64,000 bases of DNA from Salinispira pacifica (GTDB taxonomy: Bacteria > Spirochaetota > Spirochaetia > DSM-27196 > Salinispiraceae), in contig NC_023035.1 of NCBI RefSeq assembly GCF_000507245.1, forward strand, positions 757,001 through 821,000. Direction: 5' to 3'. Both the position numbers and the translations under genes were made by a program. This document shows, piece by piece, positions 28,084-35,091 of the stretch; position 1 is the stretch's first letter; each line of letters begins with the position of its first letter. The notes beneath the pieces are model-generated. The model was not told the DNA's origin. It saw only the letters and a program-made list of their open reading frames with translations, and ran no database searches.

Positions 28084-29228
28084 TTTCATTGGAAGTGAAC
28101 GGGCTGAGCAAACGGTTCTCTCTCAGGACCCCGCCTGCGGTGAATCAGGTATCCATTCGGGTGAATGAGGGAGAAATTCATGCCCTTACCGGGGAGAGCG
28201 GTTCGGGAAAATCCACAATCCTGCGGATGATCGCCGGGTTCGAAGTTCCCGATGAAGGGGAAATTGTGCTGAAGGGGAAGACCGTCAGCCGTGCCCGGCC
28301 CCCCCTTCACCTGGTTCCGGAAAAACGTTCGGTGGGCATGGTGTTTCAGGATAATGCACTCTTTCCCCATCTCACCGTGGCGGGGAATATCGGCTACGGG
28401 GTCTCTTCAGATCTCCGGCGGCAGCGGGTGGAAGAACTCCTTGAGCTGGTTCATCTTACTCCCTATGCCCGGCGCTATCCCCATGAGATATCCGGCGGCC
28501 AGGCCCAGCGTGTAGCCCTGGCCAGAGCCCTGGCTCCCGGGCCAGATATCCTTCTCATGGATGAAGCCTTCAATTCCCTGGATCGACGGCTGAAAATGCA
28601 TCTGCTTCCGGAAATCCGGCGCATCATCCATTCTGTGGGCATTCCGTTGTTGTTTGTCAGCCATGACAGAAACGAAGTGTTCGATATTGCCGACCGTATC
28701 AGCATAATGCACGAAGGCAGGATTCTGCAGACAGGCACCCCGTCCCAGCTCTACGGAGAACCCGTGGACTGCTATACGGCGGAATTTTTCGGAGATGCCA
28801 ACTTCATCCGCAGGGAAGGAGCGACCTACCTCATCAGGCCTGAGCAACTGCGAATCTGTACTCCGGAATCGAAAAAGGATGATCCGGGCGCAGAAAGAGA
28901 TGAGCCGGGCGTAAAACAGGCTGGGCCGGGCATAGAAAAGCATGATCCGGGCGTAAAACAGGCTGGGCCGGGCCAAAAACGGGCCAGTGCCTCCCGGGGA
29001 GGCAGGCAACCGGCGGATTCGGCGTCTTTTTCCGGCCGGATTCTGGAACGCCACTACCGGGGCGACCATCTGGAGCTTTGGCTCAGCTGCAGCCACCCTG
29101 AATGGGGGCCTGAAAATACCGCCATGAAAATGCGGGTGCAGGATCACCGCATCCCCTGGGAGAGTTTGACAGAAGGCAGTTCTGTGCTTCTAAAGCTGGA
29201 ACCCGGAGCCATGGTGAAACTTGGCTAG
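28080..29228 (+). CDS. Ferric iron ABC transporter, ATP-binding protein with heptad repeat insert
   Basis: This FbpC-type ATPase powers the importer. Walker A GESGSGKST is at 38-46, the signature ISGGQAQRVALARAL near 138-152, Walker B is ILLMDEAFNSLD, and the H-loop is FVSHDR. After the nucleotide-binding domain, five tandem heptapeptides of the form xxPGxxx (encoded at 28878-28982) are inserted before the TOBE-like C-terminal domain. That insert is not normal for the family. The TAG stop is formed by the first two bases of the adjoining insertion sequence. If the element is removed, the join would read TGA at the same codon, so the protein end is unchanged. The start overlaps the permease by four bases. 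Confidence 0.92.
   Translation: MISLEVNGLSKRFSLRTPPAVNQVSIRVNEGEIHALTGESGSGKSTILRMIAGFEVPDEGEIVLKGKTVSRARPPLHLVPEKRSVGMVFQDNALFPHLTVAGNIGYGVSSDLRRQRVEELLELVHLTPYARRYPHEISGGQAQRVALARALAPGPDILLMDEAFNSLDRRLKMHLLPEIRRIIHSVGIPLLFVSHDRNEVFDIADRISIMHEGRILQTGTPSQLYGEPVDCYTAEFFGDANFIRREGATYLIRPEQLRICTPESKKDDPGAERDEPGVKQAGPGIEKHDPGVKQAGPGQKRASASRGGRQPADSASFSGRILERHYRGDHLELWLSCSHPEWGPENTAMKMRVQDHRIPWESLTEGSSVLLKLEPGAMVKLG
28878..28982 (+). repeat. Five in-frame copies of a 21-bp repeat in the fbpC-like gene
   Basis: Five successive 21-base units, each with a CCGGGC core, encode DDPGAER, DEPGVKQ, AGPGIEK, HDPGVKQ and AGPGQKR. Units two and four, and three and five, are most alike, so a two-unit block was probably duplicated. 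The repeat lies between the ATPase and TOBE-like domains. Confidence 0.9.
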
Positions 29229-30623
29229 TGCACCAAAGCTTGTAAAAAAACACAGCAAATACAAGCAGCAGTAATTCTTTTCCGGTGTATGGTTTATGAA
29301 CACATTACAACCATACATCACCAGACTGCTGACCCAAATCAGCACAAATTCCCTTGATTTTACTCACCACAGCCCGGTCCCCCACTGCTCAAACCCCCAT
29401 TGCCCCCGGTTTGCAGACCAGAAACCCCATGATCAGTCATGGTTCAGGTTTCATGGATGCTACTTCACCAAAGCCTTCGGCAGGGTTCCGCGTTATCGCT
29501 GTCAGGATTGCGGCAAGACCTTTTCCCTCCAGACATTCCGCATGGATTACTACGTGAAAAAGCCGGTGGACTACATCCAGCTGATTCGCCAGCTTGTCTC
29601 TTCCAGCGGACAGGGCAACATGACCCGCTTCACCGGTATGCGCTATGAGCAGATCCAGAACAGATACGAGCGCATCTGCCGGGTACTTCTGGCCATCCAT
29701 TCTGATATGCGCAAGCTGATCAAACCGGAAGATGAGTTCGCGCTGGACGGCTTTGAATCCTTCAGCGTGAGTCAGTTCTTCCCCAACAACATCAATATCC
29801 TGGTGGGAAGCGGCTCAGAGTTGATATACGCAATGGGCTACTCCCAGCTGAGGCGTAAAGGACAGATGACAGATAAACAGAAGCAGAAGCGAACTGACTT
29901 GGAGCAAACCCTGGGCAAGGCTCCGGGAAATGCCGTTGAGAAATCGGTCCAGTCCATCCTTACCCACTTGTGTAAATACATGAAAGATAAAGACATACCG
30001 GATGTTACGCTGAATACCGACTATCACAAGGCGTATGTTCGGGCCCTTTCGAAGGTGCCTGAGGGCAGGTCCCGGATCCGTCATTGTCAGTATTCATCCA
30101 CCCTGCCGCGCACCCCGACCAACCGGCTGTTCCCGGTAAATTATGTGGACCGGCAGTTTCGCAAAGATCAGGCGAACCACGTGAGGGAGTCGGTACAGTT
30201 CGCCCGATCTCCTGCAGCAATGATGGTGCGGCTGAGCATATATCAGATGGTGCATAATTATCTCATGCCCCGGAGGGTACGGGATCAGAGAAAAGGAAAC
30301 TGGAAGACCAGAGGAGAACAGCTTGGCGTTCCGGGATGGAAGCTTCATGAGGTAATCAGAAAACACTGGAACAGGAGAGTTTTCCTGAACAAGTGCAACT
30401 TATGGGAGCATGAGAAAATGACCTGGCTGCTTGGATGGCGAAACCGGGGGATTGATTCAGGCCGCAGGCTGCCGTTTCATGTGTGGGTGTGACTGGGCTG
30501 AAGTGTAAGAGCCGGGGCGGTCGGGACTGGTTGCGGACCTGAAATCGGGCTGGATTCCGGATCGATTTTTCGGAGCGTATCGGCCGGACTGAGGTGAAAG
30601 TTTTTTACAAGCTTTGGTGCACT
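29227..30623 (+). mobile_element. Insertion sequence, 1397 bp, with 23-bp terminal inverted repeats
   Basis: The left end (29227-29249, starting AGTGCACCAAAGCTTG) and right end (30601-30623) are perfect 23-bp inverted repeats. One transposase gene fills most of the interior. There is no obvious target-site duplication: the left flank reads TTGGCT and the right GATTTC. Joining the flanks restores a TGA stop for the upstream ATPase gene, which supports these exact boundaries. The family cannot be assigned without a search. The element looks intact and may be recently active. Confidence 0.9.
29296..30492 (+). CDS. Transposase of the 1397-bp insertion sequence
   Basis: This 398-residue protein has an N-terminal zinc ribbon (C31, C36, C69, C72 in CSNPHC and YRCQDCGKTFS) that should bind the element ends. 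A helix-turn-helix-like region follows near 95-135. A plausible DDE catalytic core consists of D151 in FALDGFESF, D242 in LNTDYHKAY and E298 in NHVRESVQF. The distal part is basic. It is the only gene within the inverted repeats and lies 69 bases inside the left end. I do not place it firmly in IS1, IS1595 or another named family. Confidence 0.88.
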   Translation: MNTLQPYITRLLTQISTNSLDFTHHSPVPHCSNPHCPRFADQKPHDQSWFRFHGCYFTKAFGRVPRYRCQDCGKTFSLQTFRMDYYVKKPVDYIQLIRQLVSSSGQGNMTRFTGMRYEQIQNRYERICRVLLAIHSDMRKLIKPEDEFALDGFESFSVSQFFPNNINILVGSGSELIYAMGYSQLRRKGQMTDKQKQKRTDLEQTLGKAPGNAVEKSVQSILTHLCKYMKDKDIPDVTLNTDYHKAYVRALSKVPEGRSRIRHCQYSSTLPRTPTNRLFPVNYVDRQFRKDQANHVRESVQFARSPAAMMVRLSIYQMVHNYLMPRRVRDQRKGNWKTRGEQLGVPGWKLHEVIRKHWNRRVFLNKCNLWEHEKMTWLLGWRNRGIDSGRRLPFHVWV

Positions 30624-30632
30624 GATTTCAGT

Positions 30633-30661
30633 TTGCAAAAAGATGATCTTATTTGTAATTT
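30633..30661 (+). promoter_or_regulatory. Candidate promoter for the 159-aa gene
   Basis: TTGCAA (30633-30638) is followed after 17 bases by TAATTT (30656-30661), ten bases beyond the end of the insertion sequence. The ATG of the next gene begins six bases after this -10 element, with no ribosome site, so the transcript may be leaderless. Confidence 0.4.
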
Positions 30662-30667
30662 ATAAGA

Positions 30668-31147
30668 ATGCACAGGTTTCCAAATATTACAGGTCAGAAC
30701 CTACTCAGTGAAAAGGCATGGTTCCCTCAGCGTTTTAATCAGCGCTGGACCGTGGTTCTTGTGGGATTTCTCATGGAGCATCAGCACGACATTGCCCAAT
30801 GGATCCCCCGGCTTGAAGAATGGGAAGAGCGCATCCCGTTCTTTGAATATATTGAAATGCCGGTGATGCCCCGTTTCGATTTCACTTCCAGGGCTTCCAT
30901 ATTTTTAAGCATGCGCTGGTTCATTCCAGAAAAGCGCCGGAGAAGGCGAACCTATCCCATCTATACGGAAATGCGGGATTTCCTTATAGCAACCAATACC
31001 CCATCCCAGGTACAGGCCAGGGCCATGCTGGTGGACAGCCGGGGGCAGATACTCATTAATGCCGCAGGCTCCCCCAGCGAGAATATCATCGAATTATTCG
31101 AAAGAAGAATGGGAACTGAAACCAGCGAAATCTGGCAGCGGCCCTAA
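30668..31147 (+). CDS. Unknown 159-aa protein, possibly thioredoxin-like
   Basis: I do not recognise this protein with certainty. The order WTVVLVGFLMEHQHDIAQW, then a basic RRRRRTYPIYTEMRDFLI, then ARAMLVDSRGQILINAAG and SPSENIIELFE resembles a thioredoxin-like fold without active-site cysteines, in the manner of ATP10-like or peroxiredoxin-like proteins. It has no signal peptide. It is enclosed between the insertion sequence (44 bases upstream) and a short element with related ends (10 bases downstream). The ATG has no clear ribosome-binding site. Its function is unknown. Confidence 0.55.
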   Translation: MHRFPNITGQNLLSEKAWFPQRFNQRWTVVLVGFLMEHQHDIAQWIPRLEEWEERIPFFEYIEMPVMPRFDFTSRASIFLSMRWFIPEKRRRRRTYPIYTEMRDFLIATNTPSQVQARAMLVDSRGQILINAAGSPSENIIELFERRMGTETSEIWQRP

Positions 31148-31157
31148 AATATTGTAC

Positions 31158-31288
31158 AGTGCACCAAAGCTTGTGAAAAATATCAATTTCGAAAATTTCG
31201 ACCGTACTGGTGGTGTCGGGTATTTTTCAGGCACTAAATATGTTGGTTTTTGTTGGTAAAAGGAGTGCTTCACAAGCTTCTGTGCACT
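31158..31288. mobile_element. 131-bp non-autonomous element (MITE-like) related to the IS
   Basis: The left end at 31158-31180 reads AGTGCACCAAAGCTTGTG and differs from the IS left end by one base over the first 23. The right end at 31269-31288 is its inverted repeat with two mismatches in 20. The 90-bp interior has no gene and does not match the IS interior. It is therefore probably mobilised by the transposase of the nearby 1397-bp element. Confidence 0.85.
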
Positions 31289-31374
31289 GATAAACGGGCT
31301 GCATGCCCGTATCAGCCGTGTTATAATTCCTCCGTTATCAGTAGACCATATCAACAACCTACGGAGGAAGTCCT

Positions 31375-32907
31375 ATGCCCGACACTACCAACGAAAAAGA
31401 TACCCGTAAAACCGACGGCGATTACACCCCGCCGGGAGGATCAAGCATGGATCACCGCATCAGTCTCGGCGGAGAAACCATGGACTACAGTGCTTCTGCG
31501 GACTGGATGGTTCTCCGGAAAAAAGATAAGCCTGCGGCGGAGATGTTCCATATCAGCTATGTGAAAAAGGACGGAGGAGACCGGCCGATTACCTTTGTTT
31601 TCAACGGAGGACCCGGCGCTTCATCGGTTTTTCTTCATCTGGGAGCCATGGGGCCCCGGCGGGCCCGTTTTAATGCCGACGGCACCGCTCCTCCTCCTCC
31701 CCACAGCCTCATGGACAATGCGGACAGCTGGCTCGAGTTTACCGATCTGGTGTTTATCGATCCCATCGGTACCGGCCTGAGCCGTCCGGTGGATGAGAAA
31801 GAAGGGAAAACCGGAAACGGCGGCAACGGGAAAACTGACGATTCCCAAAGCGGCGCTTCCGGTGACGATTCCAGCGAGTACTGGCAGTTGAAACGGGATT
31901 TGGAATCTCTGGGTGAATTTATCAGCAAGTACCTCTCCCGTCACCGCCGCTGGGAAAGCCCGGTATATATTGCCGGTGAAAGTTACGGCGGATTCCGCAC
32001 CGCCAAGCTGACCAGAATGCTTCAGCAGGATTTCGGGGTGGGGCTTTCCGGAGCCATCATCATTTCACCGGCAATGGAGTTCACCCTCCTTGACGGCTCG
32101 GACTACGATGTACTCATGTGGCTGGATACTTTTCCCACCATGGCGGCGGCGGCCCATGTACACGGAAAGAGCAGGAAAAAACGGGAAGGCGAGGATCTGA
32201 GATCCTACATGCAGCGCGCTGCGGATTTTGCCCTGAAGGATCTGCTTCCGGTTCTTGCGGCAGGAGATATGTACGGAGAGCAGAAAAAAAAACGGGTGCT
32301 TCGCCTGGCTTCGGATTACCTGGGACTCTCCCGGGATACCGTAGTGAAAAAGAACGGCAGAGTGGATATCCGGTATTTTGTGAAAAACCTTCTGCGGGAT
32401 CAGGGGCTCCATCTGGGACTCTACGATGCATCCCTGAAGGTTCGGGACCCGTATCCGGACCGGGATGAATACACCGGACCTGATCCCACACTTCATAACG
32501 TCGACCGGGTTTTTGCCGCAGGTATCAACACCCAGCTGCGTAAGCACATCGGTCTGGAAACCGAGCGGGATTACACAATTCTCAGCATGGATGTGAACAG
32601 CAAGTGGAAAATCGACACCAGAAAACACGCTCTGCAGAGCCAGGTGGGCGCCACCGATGATCTTCGCTACGGTATGAGCCTGAATCCCGATATGAAGGTG
32701 TTTCTCTGTCACGGGATATTTGACCTGGTGACTCCCTATTTTGCAGCCGAACGGATATCAAACCTGATGAAACTGGGAAAGGATCAGAAACGTCAGCTTC
32801 AGGTAAAGCATTATGACGGGGGACACATGTTTTACACCTGGGAATCCAGCAGACATCAGTTCTATCTGGATATGAAGGATTTGTATTCCCGAAATTCGGA
32901 GGAATAA
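31375..32907 (+). CDS. S10-family serine carboxypeptidase-like protein
   Basis: This 510-residue alpha/beta hydrolase matches peptidase family S10. The NGGPGASSVFLHLG oxyanion loop is at 77-90, the nucleophile S203 is in AGESYGG, D450 is in CHGIFDLVTPY, and H484 is in DGGHMFYTWES. S10 enzymes release C-terminal residues from peptides and often work in acidic compartments. Unusually there is no recognisable signal peptide, so a cytoplasmic peptidase is implied. A hydrophilic Gly/Asn/Ser insert lies at 141-167. GGAGG precedes the ATG. The stop is immediately followed by the GTG of the damaged ABC ATPase gene, so the two were in one operon. Confidence 0.88.
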   Translation: MPDTTNEKDTRKTDGDYTPPGGSSMDHRISLGGETMDYSASADWMVLRKKDKPAAEMFHISYVKKDGGDRPITFVFNGGPGASSVFLHLGAMGPRRARFNADGTAPPPPHSLMDNADSWLEFTDLVFIDPIGTGLSRPVDEKEGKTGNGGNGKTDDSQSGASGDDSSEYWQLKRDLESLGEFISKYLSRHRRWESPVYIAGESYGGFRTAKLTRMLQQDFGVGLSGAIIISPAMEFTLLDGSDYDVLMWLDTFPTMAAAAHVHGKSRKKREGEDLRSYMQRAADFALKDLLPVLAAGDMYGEQKKKRVLRLASDYLGLSRDTVVKKNGRVDIRYFVKNLLRDQGLHLGLYDASLKVRDPYPDRDEYTGPDPTLHNVDRVFAAGINTQLRKHIGLETERDYTILSMDVNSKWKIDTRKHALQSQVGATDDLRYGMSLNPDMKVFLCHGIFDLVTPYFAAERISNLMKLGKDQKRQLQVKHYDGGHMFYTWESSRHQFYLDMKDLYSRNSEE

Positions 32908-33569
32908 GTGATCCATGTCAGGGATCTGATTTTCCCCCATCCTTAAGAAAGCAGATAGGCGTGGCATTTGAGACTCCCGCCCTTTATGAGAAACTCAGCG
33001 GTGAAGAGAATCTCCGCTTTTTCGCTGCTCTGCAGGATGCCGATGGCGAGTCATTGAAGGTCGCATTTCAGGCAGCTGCTGATCTGGGCTTGGAGGGAGA
33101 TCTTTCCAAGCCGGTTGGGGCGTATTCCAAAGGGATGAAGGTCCGTCTTAACTACTGCCGGGCGCTTGTCCACAATCCCCGGCTGCTTTTTCTTGATGAG
33201 CCGGGGGCGGGATTGGATCCGCTGCTGCAGGTGCGGCTGAGAGAACATATCCTCCGTCAGAAAGAGTCGGGCAGAACAATCATCCTGACTACACACAATA
33301 TGGAGCTTGCGGAGAAGCTCTGTGACCGTCTGGGAATTATATCCTCAGGGAAGCTTAAAGCCCTGGAGAATCCTGATGTATTAAAAGCAGCCTATGGTGA
33401 ACAGCTCCTTGAAATACGGACCTCTTCTGCCATTGAGAAGTTCCCGCTGGATGGGCTGGCGTCCAACGCCCGTTTTCTTGGACTGCTGGAATCGCCGGAT
33501 CTGCGTTCTGTACGCACACTTGACGCCAGCATGGAACAGGTGTTTATAGCGGTGAGTGATGAACAATAG
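32908..33569 (+). pseudogene. ABC exporter ATPase lacking the Walker A region
   Basis: A GTG at 32908, behind GGAGGAATAA, starts a normal ABC ATPase N-terminus (VIHVRDLIFP) but reaches TAA after twelve codons. The rest, in another frame, runs from about 32943 as LRKQIGVAFETPALYEKLSG to 33569. It has the family's signature SKGMKVRLNYCRAL, Walker B LLFLDEPGAGLDP and H-loop LTTHNM. About 70 residues that should carry Walker A (GxxGxGKST) are missing between the two parts. One extra C near 32936 would also make the remnant a single frame. Without a P-loop the protein should not hydrolyse ATP. The pattern resembles ATPases paired with fluoroquinolone-export-type permeases. Confidence 0.85.
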
Positions 33570-34299
33570 CGTAACCCTTTTCAGGCTTGAACTGAAGCAT
33601 CTGTGGAGACAGGGAATTTTTGCTGCTTTTCTCTTTCTTGGACTGGTTTTGGTACCGGTTTTAACTCTCCTTCCGGCCCAATGGCACAGAGCGGGGCTGT
33701 TTTTAATCCTCTACGTGGACGCCGCACTTGCGGGTTTTCTCTTTTCCGGCGGACTCACTCTCCTGGAGAACGGTCAGAATCTGCGCCCGGCCCTGGAAAT
33801 CATTCCCGGTGCCAGGAAAACTATTCTTCTTCTCAGAATTGCCTCGTTTGCGTTGCTCGCAGGGGTGGTTTCGTTGCTGGTATTCACGCTGGCTGCTCTT
33901 ATGCTTCCCGGCAGTATTTCACCTGCCTCCGCACTGTATCTGTCATGTTTCTTGATCATCGGTTCTGTACCCTCCACGGTTCTGGGCATGATTGCCGCTG
34001 AAAATAAAGAAAGTACAAACGGTTTTCTACTGGGCGCTATTCCTGCAATGTTCCTTTTTCTTCCCGCGCTTATCCTTCTATTTCTCAGCCGGGACTGGAC
34101 TGTAGTTTTCTTATCTTTTGTATTGCCCGGCGGCGGAGCGGTGCTGGCTGCCAGGGCAGAGCAGTTCTCCGGTGAATTCATGCAGGATATCGCCGGAATT
34201 CGGGTATTTATCATTTCCGGCGGGGTGGGGCTTGCCAATACCGCCCTCTACTCCTGGCTTTGCATCCGCCGCTATCTCAAGAGGCCTGGAGGGCTGTGA
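33559..34299 (+). CDS. ABC exporter permease, first subunit
   Basis: This 246-residue integral membrane protein has about six hydrophobic segments and no soluble domain. It is typical of the two-permease ABC exporters sometimes annotated as fluoroquinolone exporters. I chose the ATG at 33559, just after a GTG in the same frame. It overlaps the ATPase end by 11 bases. The motif ENGQNLRPALEIIPGARKTIL after the second helix is a likely coupling helix. The pump depends on the upstream ATPase, which is damaged here. Its substrate cannot be inferred. Confidence 0.75.
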   Translation: MNNSVTLFRLELKHLWRQGIFAAFLFLGLVLVPVLTLLPAQWHRAGLFLILYVDAALAGFLFSGGLTLLENGQNLRPALEIIPGARKTILLLRIASFALLAGVVSLLVFTLAALMLPGSISPASALYLSCFLIIGSVPSTVLGMIAAENKESTNGFLLGAIPAMFLFLPALILLFLSRDWTVVFLSFVLPGGGAVLAARAEQFSGEFMQDIAGIRVFIISGGVGLANTALYSWLCIRRYLKRPGGL

Positions 34300-35045
34300 T
34301 GATGCAAAGAAAGCTGAATTTTGTCACAGCAAGTTTGAACAGAGACCTTAAGATGATGATGCGTGATGGATTTCTTATCCTGATAATCATTGTTCCCCTG
34401 CTTGCCGGGACCGCACTTGGCATTCTTTACCGCTTCCTCATACCTTTTCTTGACAGAAGTCTGGGACTCAGTCTGTCGGATCTTTTGGCCCGGGAATATC
34501 TTCCCCTTCTCCATCTTTTTCTCATACTTCTCCCCTCCATAATGACCGGGATGGCCGGGGGTTTTATCCTTCTTGAGGAGCATGAACAGGGACTCAATCC
34601 ATTCTGGGGTCTTTCCTTCAGAGGTCCGTTGCGGATATTCATTCTCCGGCTCCCGCCTCTTATGTCTATTTACCTCATCAGCTGCTGGGGCAGCAGAGTT
34701 CTGTTTTCACTCTCCGCCGGCTTGCCCTTTGTATTTCAGCCTCTGCTTCTCATAATGGGGATACTCGAAGTTCCCGTTTTTGCTCTGTTTCTGGCGGGAA
34801 ATGCGGCAAACAGGGTACAGGGACTTGCCCTGGGGAAGCTGATTTCATTCTTTGAGATGGCTCCTCTGGCGGCATATTTTCTTGATGGCCGAATACGCTA
34901 CCTGTTTTCTGTCCTGCCGCCATTCTGGATGGCTGAGTATCTCCGGGCCGGGAGAAACGAGCCGCTGCTCCTTGTACTCTCCTTGAGTGTACATCTGCTG
35001 TGGATTTTCCTTTGTTTTACCGGCTATCGAAAGAAACTCTTTTAG
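34299..35045 (+). CDS. ABC exporter permease, second subunit
   Basis: This 248-residue membrane protein has about six helices. A soluble loop, LLEEHEQGLNPFWGLSFRGP, is likely to dock on the ATPase. The ATG at 34299 overlaps the stop of the first permease by one base (TGATG), behind GGAGGG. An earlier in-frame ATG at 34260 is rejected. With the neighbouring permease it should form a heterodimeric exporter. The next gene encodes a nucleotidyl cyclase and begins 46 bases later, so they may share a transcript. Confidence 0.75.
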   Translation: MMQRKLNFVTASLNRDLKMMMRDGFLILIIIVPLLAGTALGILYRFLIPFLDRSLGLSLSDLLAREYLPLLHLFLILLPSIMTGMAGGFILLEEHEQGLNPFWGLSFRGPLRIFILRLPPLMSIYLISCWGSRVLFSLSAGLPFVFQPLLLIMGILEVPVFALFLAGNAANRVQGLALGKLISFFEMAPLAAYFLDGRIRYLFSVLPPFWMAEYLRAGRNEPLLLVLSLSVHLLWIFLCFTGYRKKLF

Positions 35046-35091
35046 TCTGCAATTCTCATGTATATACTGTAGGGAGATAACTGGAGGAATT

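Noticed and set aside
29227-31288. Composite transposon bounded by the IS and the MITE
   Set aside because: Only one transposase is present and the outer flanks show no duplication. Joint movement stays a possibility but is not supported as a unit.
34260-34298. Upstream ATG for the second exporter permease
   Set aside because: The added residues overlap the first permease and lack a ribosome site, while the ATG at 34299 has GGAGGG.
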